The position numbers and the translations under genes were made by a program. Shown in pieces: positions 44,708 to 47,600 of a stretch of 47,600 nucleotides of DNA. Source of the DNA: Rubellimicrobium sp. (GTDB lineage Bacteria > Pseudomonadota > Alphaproteobacteria > Rhodobacterales > Rhodobacteraceae); assembly GCA_019454835.1 (NCBI GenBank), contig JACFNP010000024.1, positions 1-47,600 on the forward strand, given 5' to 3'. The notes beneath the pieces were generated by a model. The model was given only the letters and a program-made list of their open reading frames with translations. It made no database searches and was not told the origin of the DNA. The first letter of the stretch is position 1. Each line of letters opens with the position of its first letter.

Positions 44708-46255
44708 CTACGGTGCCGCAGCGGCGTCGATCTGAGGCAACAGGAACACCTGGCCCGGATAGATCAGGTCGGGGTTGCGGATGCGGTCGCGGTTGGCCTC
44801 GAAGACCTGCACATAAAGGATGCCGCGCCCGTAGCGTTCGCGGGCGATGCGCCACAGCGAACTGCCCGGCTGCACGGTCAGCACCGACAGCCCCGCCGAT
44901 TCGCGCGCGCCTTCCGCCAGCGTGGCGGCCAGCGCATCGACGGATTCGCGCAGGAAGGGCGATTCGATGCGACTGACGACCGCGCCTGCGGCGTCCATCT
45001 GGTCGACCCGCAGCACATAGGTGCCCGGCGCCACGTCCGGCAGCGCCACGTCCCAGCGCCCGTCCATCACCGAGGTCGCGGCCACCGAGGCATTGTCGAG
45101 ATAGATGCGCACGAAGCCGTCGCCGCCCGCACGCCCCGCCAGCGAGACCTCGCCCTCGGGATCATACGAGATGACATCGAGCGCCACGCTGGCCAGCGGC
45201 ACGCCCGGCACCTCGGGCGGCGGGCCGAGCACCCGCACGCCCTGCGCGTCGAGAGCCAGGACCGGCGCGGCCCCGGTCTCGGGCGCGGTCGCGGCAAGGT
45301 CGGGGGCAGCGGTCAGCGGCGCCCCGGTCGGGGCCGGGGTTCCGGCAAGGCCGCGCGGGGCGGCGTCGGCGGGGACGGGGGCCATCGCGGCCGGGGCAGC
45401 CGCCGTCGCGGGCGCGGCACTGCCCAGGGGGGCGGCGGGGCTGGCATCCGCACCCGGCAGGGCGGGGGCGGCGGCGACCAGGCCGGGGGATTCGGGCGCG
45501 ACGAGCGCCGGTTCCGCGCGAACGGCGACCGGGGCGCCGGCGGCAGGCGCGGCAGCCGTCGCGGGCGCGTCAGCATCGGGCGCCGGGGCGTCGCCGGAGA
45601 CCGGCATGACCTCGGGCGGCTCGGCAGGCAGGTCGGGGGGCGTCGCGGCAGGCGCGGCGGCGGCGTCGGGCGCGGCCATGGCAGGCGCGGTTCGTTCCGG
45701 CTGGTGGTCGGGGGAGAGCGCGGGTTCCGGCAGCGCCGCGCCTTCGTCCGCAGGGGCGGCGTCCGTGCGCGGGTCCGGCAGCGCCGCGCCTTCGTCGGCA
45801 GGCGCGGGTTCGGCGGGGGCGGTGTCCGCGCGCCGGTCCGGCGGGGCCGGTTGCGGCGCGATCAACACTTCCTGCCCGGACGGCGCCGCCCGCCCCTCGG
45901 GGTCGGCCAGCAGCGCCAGCACCTGCGGATCATCGACGGCAGGCAGCGACAGCAGGGTGGCGAACTGGCCGTCGGCCCCGGCGCGGGCGCGCGCCACCTC
46001 GGCACCGTCGATCAGGATCGCCACATCCTCGTCGGGCAGGGCACGCCCGGCGACGACCGAAAGGCCGTCCCCCTCGACCCGCAGCGACAGCACTTCGGGA
46101 GGGGCGGGCGCGGTCTCGGGTTCGGCAGGCGCATCGGGCGGCGCAGCGGCGGCATCGGGCGCGGGCACGTCCGGGCGCGGCACGACCATGAACGCCGCCA
46201 CGGCCAACGCCGAGGCGCCTGCGGCTCCGGCCAGCCATGCCCAGGCGTTACGCAT
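44708..46255 (-). CDS. LysM-domain protein with N-terminal membrane anchor
   Basis: The 515-residue product has a membrane anchor or signal (about 7-27), a small beta domain (about 55-130, SLRVEGDGLSVVAGRALPDEDV), and a long Ala/Pro/Glu-rich linker (about 135-330). A second beta domain (about 345-440, bacterial Ig-like) and a C-terminal LysM domain follow (about 460-508, GSSLWRIARERYG ... NPDLIYPGQVFLLP). LysM binds peptidoglycan, so it probably acts in the periplasm. The linker contains a duplicated PADEGAALP unit. Confidence 0.8.
   Translation of the reverse strand: MRNAWAWLAGAAGASALAVAAFMVVPRPDVPAPDAAAAPPDAPAEPETAPAPPEVLSLRVEGDGLSVVAGRALPDEDVAILIDGAEVARARAGADGQFATLLSLPAVDDPQVLALLADPEGRAAPSGQEVLIAPQPAPPDRRADTAPAEPAPADEGAALPDPRTDAAPADEGAALPEPALSPDHQPERTAPAMAAPDAAAAPAATPPDLPAEPPEVMPVSGDAPAPDADAPATAAAPAAGAPVAVRAEPALVAPESPGLVAAAPALPGADASPAAPLGSAAPATAAAPAAMAPVPADAAPRGLAGTPAPTGAPLTAAPDLAATAPETGAAPVLALDAQGVRVLGPPPEVPGVPLASVALDVISYDPEGEVSLAGRAGGDGFVRIYLDNASVAATSVMDGRWDVALPDVAPGTYVLRVDQMDAAGAVVSRIESPFLRESVDALAATLAEGARESAGLSVLTVQPGSSLWRIARERYGRGILYVQVFEANRDRIRNPDLIYPGQVFLLPQIDAAAAP
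45723..45807 (-). repeat. Short direct duplication inside the LysM gene linker
   Basis: Two copies of a 37-base unit (45723-45759 and 45771-45807) encoding PADEGAALP, with a few substitutions. This suggests recent expansion of the low-complexity linker. Confidence 0.7.
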
Positions 46256-46343
46256 CCTCGGGCGCCCTTTTCGCAGATGTCGGGCCGACCATAACGACGC
46301 CCGCGCGCAGGGTCAAAACCCTGTGCACGGGCGCGGGGCGATA

Positions 46344-46429
46344 CGTCATTGCGAGGAGGCGAAGCCGACGCGGCAACCCCGAGGTTGTGTGTGAGCGGTC
46401 GGGGTTGCTTCACTTCGTTCGCAATGACG
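46344..46429 (+). repeat. Family A palindromic repeat, copy 17
   Basis: Hybrid: left arm of the GAGGAGGCGAAGCCGACG type, right arm of the TTCACTTCGTTCGCAATGACG type, loop GAGGTTGTGTGTGAGCGGTC. Confidence 0.88.
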
Positions 46430-46437
46430 AGACCTAC

Positions 46438-46526
46438 CGTCATTGCGAGGAGGCGAAGCCGACGCGGCAATCCATGGGCCGGGTGCTGCGCCCGGAATGG
46501 ATTGCTTCACTGCGTTCGCAATGACG
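46438..46526 (+). repeat. Family A palindromic repeat, copy 18
   Basis: Subtype with the CAATCCAT/ATGGATTG inner stem and a GGGCCGGGTGCTGCGCCCGG loop. Eight bases after copy 17, same orientation. Confidence 0.88.
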
Positions 46527-46558
46527 GGGGATGCGGGGGCACCACCACCGGCCCCCCG

Positions 46559-46648
46559 CGTCATTGCGAGGAGGCGAAGCCGACGAAGCAATCCCGATGT
46601 TGTCGCGCAAGCGGTCGGGGTTGCTTCGCCTTGCGGCTCGCGATGACG
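46559..46648 (+). repeat. Family A palindromic repeat, copy 19
   Basis: Common type; the right end is CTCGCGATGACG with one mismatch. Its inner left stem reads CAATCCCGA against TCGGGGTTG. 32 bases after copy 18. Confidence 0.85.
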
Positions 46649-46689
46649 GGCCTTGCGGGCGGCACCGCTGCGCCGACCCGCGCGTAGGG

Positions 46690-47289
46690 TCAGAGACCGG
46701 CGGCGACCGCTTCCCAGTTCACCAGATTGTCGAGGAAATTGGTGATATAGGCCGGGCGCTTGTTGCGGAAGTCGATGTAGTAGGAATGTTCCCACACGTC
46801 GATGCCCAGCAGCGCCTTCTGCCCCAGCGCCACCGGGTTCACGCCGTTTTCGGTTTTGGTCACCTTGAGGCTGCCGTCCTTGTCGCGCACCAGCCACGCC
46901 CAGCCCGAGCCGAACTGCGCGCCACCGGCGGCGGTGAAGTCGTCCTTGAACTTCTGCACCGAACCGAAGGCCTCGGTCAGCGCCTTTTCCAGCTCGCCGG
47001 GCATGGCGGTGGTGTCGGGCGTCATCCAGCCCCAGAACTGGTTGTGGTTCCAGAGCTGCGAGATGTTGTTGAAGATGCCGTTCTGCGCGACGGCCCCGGC
47101 CTGATAGGTGCCGGTGATGATGTCCTCGAGCGACTTGCCGTCCCACTCGGTCCCGGCGATCAGCTTGTTGCCGTTGTCGACATAGGCCTTGTGGTGCAGG
47201 TCGTGGTGATATTCCAGCGTTTCCTTCGACATGCCCTTCGCGGCAAGCGCGTCATGGGCATAGGGAAGATCGGGAAGCGAAAAAGCCAT
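46690..47289 (-). CDS. Superoxide dismutase, Fe/Mn family (probably Fe type)
   Basis: Converts superoxide to oxygen and hydrogen peroxide. The 199-residue product has the four metal ligands His28, His82, Asp164 and His168 (LEYHHDLHH, NHNQFW, DVWEHSYY). Gln78 (ISQLWNH) is in the place typical of the Fe form, but a cambialistic enzyme is possible. There is no signal peptide, so it is cytoplasmic. AGGAG precedes the ATG at 47289. Confidence 0.95.
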   Translation of the reverse strand: MAFSLPDLPYAHDALAAKGMSKETLEYHHDLHHKAYVDNGNKLIAGTEWDGKSLEDIITGTYQAGAVAQNGIFNNISQLWNHNQFWGWMTPDTTAMPGELEKALTEAFGSVQKFKDDFTAAGGAQFGSGWAWLVRDKDGSLKVTKTENGVNPVALGQKALLGIDVWEHSYYIDFRNKRPAYITNFLDNLVNWEAVAAGL

Positions 47290-47321
47290 GTCTGTGACTC
47301 CTGTTCTGGAATGGTCGTGCC

Positions 47322-47351
47322 TTACAAAGGGATTTGCCGGGGGAAGGTCAA
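47322..47351 (-). promoter_or_regulatory. Candidate promoter of the superoxide dismutase gene
   Basis: On the minus strand TTGACC (47351-47346) and TTGTAA (47327-47322) are 18 bases apart, 33 bases before the start codon. Pattern only. Confidence 0.35.
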
Positions 47352-47376
47352 GGGCGGCAGGGCCGCCCGCAACTCC

Positions 47377-47467
47377 CGTCATTGCGAGGCGCGAGCCGAA
47401 GCAATCCATGCCGGGCGCGGGGTTGCGGCATGGATTGCCACGTCGGCTGCGCCTCCTCGCAATGACG
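47377..47467 (-). repeat. Family A palindromic repeat, copy 20
   Basis: Subtype with the CAATCCATGCC/GGCATGGATTG inner stem and a GGGCGCGGGGTTGC loop, bulged arm on the right. Nine bases before copy 21. Confidence 0.88.
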
Positions 47468-47476
47468 GGGTGGGGT

Positions 47477-47558
47477 CGTCATTGCGAGGCGAAGCCGAAG
47501 CAACCTCGACCGCTCACACACAACATCGGGGTTGCTTCGGCTGCGCCTCGCAATGACG
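47477..47558 (-). repeat. Family A palindromic repeat, copy 21
   Basis: A compact copy without the extra bulge bases on either arm; direction taken from the loop GACCGCTCACACACAACATC. Confidence 0.88.
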
Positions 47559-47566
47559 GGGGCGCC

Positions 47567-47600
47567 TCAGAACGCCCCCACGGCACCGTCGCGCGCCGAG
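47567..47600 (-). CDS. Possible 3' end of a gene continuing beyond the window
   Basis: Read on the minus strand, the last bases give SARDGAVGAF and then TGA (47569-47567). The reading is short and unrecognised; it is listed because it abuts a repeat in the same way as the other gene ends here. Confidence 0.25.
   Translation of the reverse strand, partial: SARDGAVGAF

Larger units (their letters stand above)
46256..46689. other. Repeat-rich block between the LysM gene and sodB
   Basis: No gene is seen. It consists of the LysM gene leader and three same-direction family A copies (46344-46648), then 41 bases up to the sodB stop, starting CTTGCGGGCGGCACCGCTGCG, which resembles the sequence after copy 12. 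Confidence 0.8.

Noticed and set aside
1..47600. tRNA or rRNA genes
   Set aside because: The intergenic stretches were read for cloverleaf-like signals and conserved rRNA stretches; none was found by eye. A tRNAscan-SE run would be decisive.

Overview
This is a high-G+C bacterial chromosome segment. It most likely comes from an alphaproteobacterium of the Rhodobacterales (Rhodobacteraceae/Paracoccaceae). The protein families, the trpC-moaC-moeA-lexA order and a GTTC-N7-GTTC type SOS box in front of lexA support this. The placement is inferred from sequence features and remembered gene orders, not from a database search. No tRNA, rRNA, CRISPR array, prophage or transposase gene was seen.

Layout. 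0.3-7.4 kb: spc ribosomal protein operon on the + strand (rpmC, rpsQ, rplN, rplX, rplE, rpsN, rpsH, rplF, rplR, rpsE, rpmD, then a terminator, a repeat and a likely new promoter, then rplO, secY, adk). 7.5-23.5 kb: single genes and small groups separated by repeats: an R. etli-type asparaginase, an IalB-like periplasmic protein, rlmN, an unknown protein, a LOG-family protein, a threonine/serine dehydratase-like enzyme, dapD, a PiT phosphate permease, a small lipoprotein, an orphan hydantoinase/oxoprolinase-A protein, galE overlapping a sugar transferase tail to tail, a zinc-ribbon membrane protein, and ybaB-recR. 23.8-25.7 kb: an asparagine-synthetase-like gene broken at a run of eleven C, lying between ybaB-recR and dnaX. 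25.8-29.6 kb: dnaX, a small lipoprotein and a ClC-type anion channel/antiporter. 29.7-38.4 kb: compact, repeat-poor block with trpC-moaC-moeA and lexA (+), ung-trpD-trpG (-), a YibQ-like divergent polysaccharide deacetylase and serS (+). 38.5-42.0 kb: yfgM-bamB-der operon (-). 42.0-47.6 kb: an Atm1-type ABC exporter, a LysM protein and an Fe/Mn superoxide dismutase (-), separated by the densest repeat clusters.

The most unusual content is intergenic. Four dispersed palindromic repeat families are visible. Family A (CGTCATTGCGAG ... CTCGCAATGACG, about 82-91 bp, 21 copies including one miniature) occupies many of the roomier gene junctions of the two ends of the window and is absent from 23.64 to 42.35 kb. 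Tandem copies share one orientation and are usually separated by 8-13 nt. Several copies sit inside a second, outer pair of inverted boxes. Family B (about 150 bp, two inverted copies at 28.0 and 42.1 kb), family C (hairpins at 14.6 and 38.5 kb) and family D (11.4 and 38.4 kb) are shorter lists. Paired substitutions that keep the stems intact are visible in families A and C, which suggests that the folded form is maintained.

Working together: the ribosomal genes, secY and adk form a growth-linked unit; yfgM-bamB-der links outer membrane assembly and ribosome maturation; trpG-trpD and trpC supply tryptophan; moaC and moeA supply molybdenum cofactor; recR, dnaX, lexA and ung act in replication and repair; galE and the sugar transferase point to surface polysaccharide.
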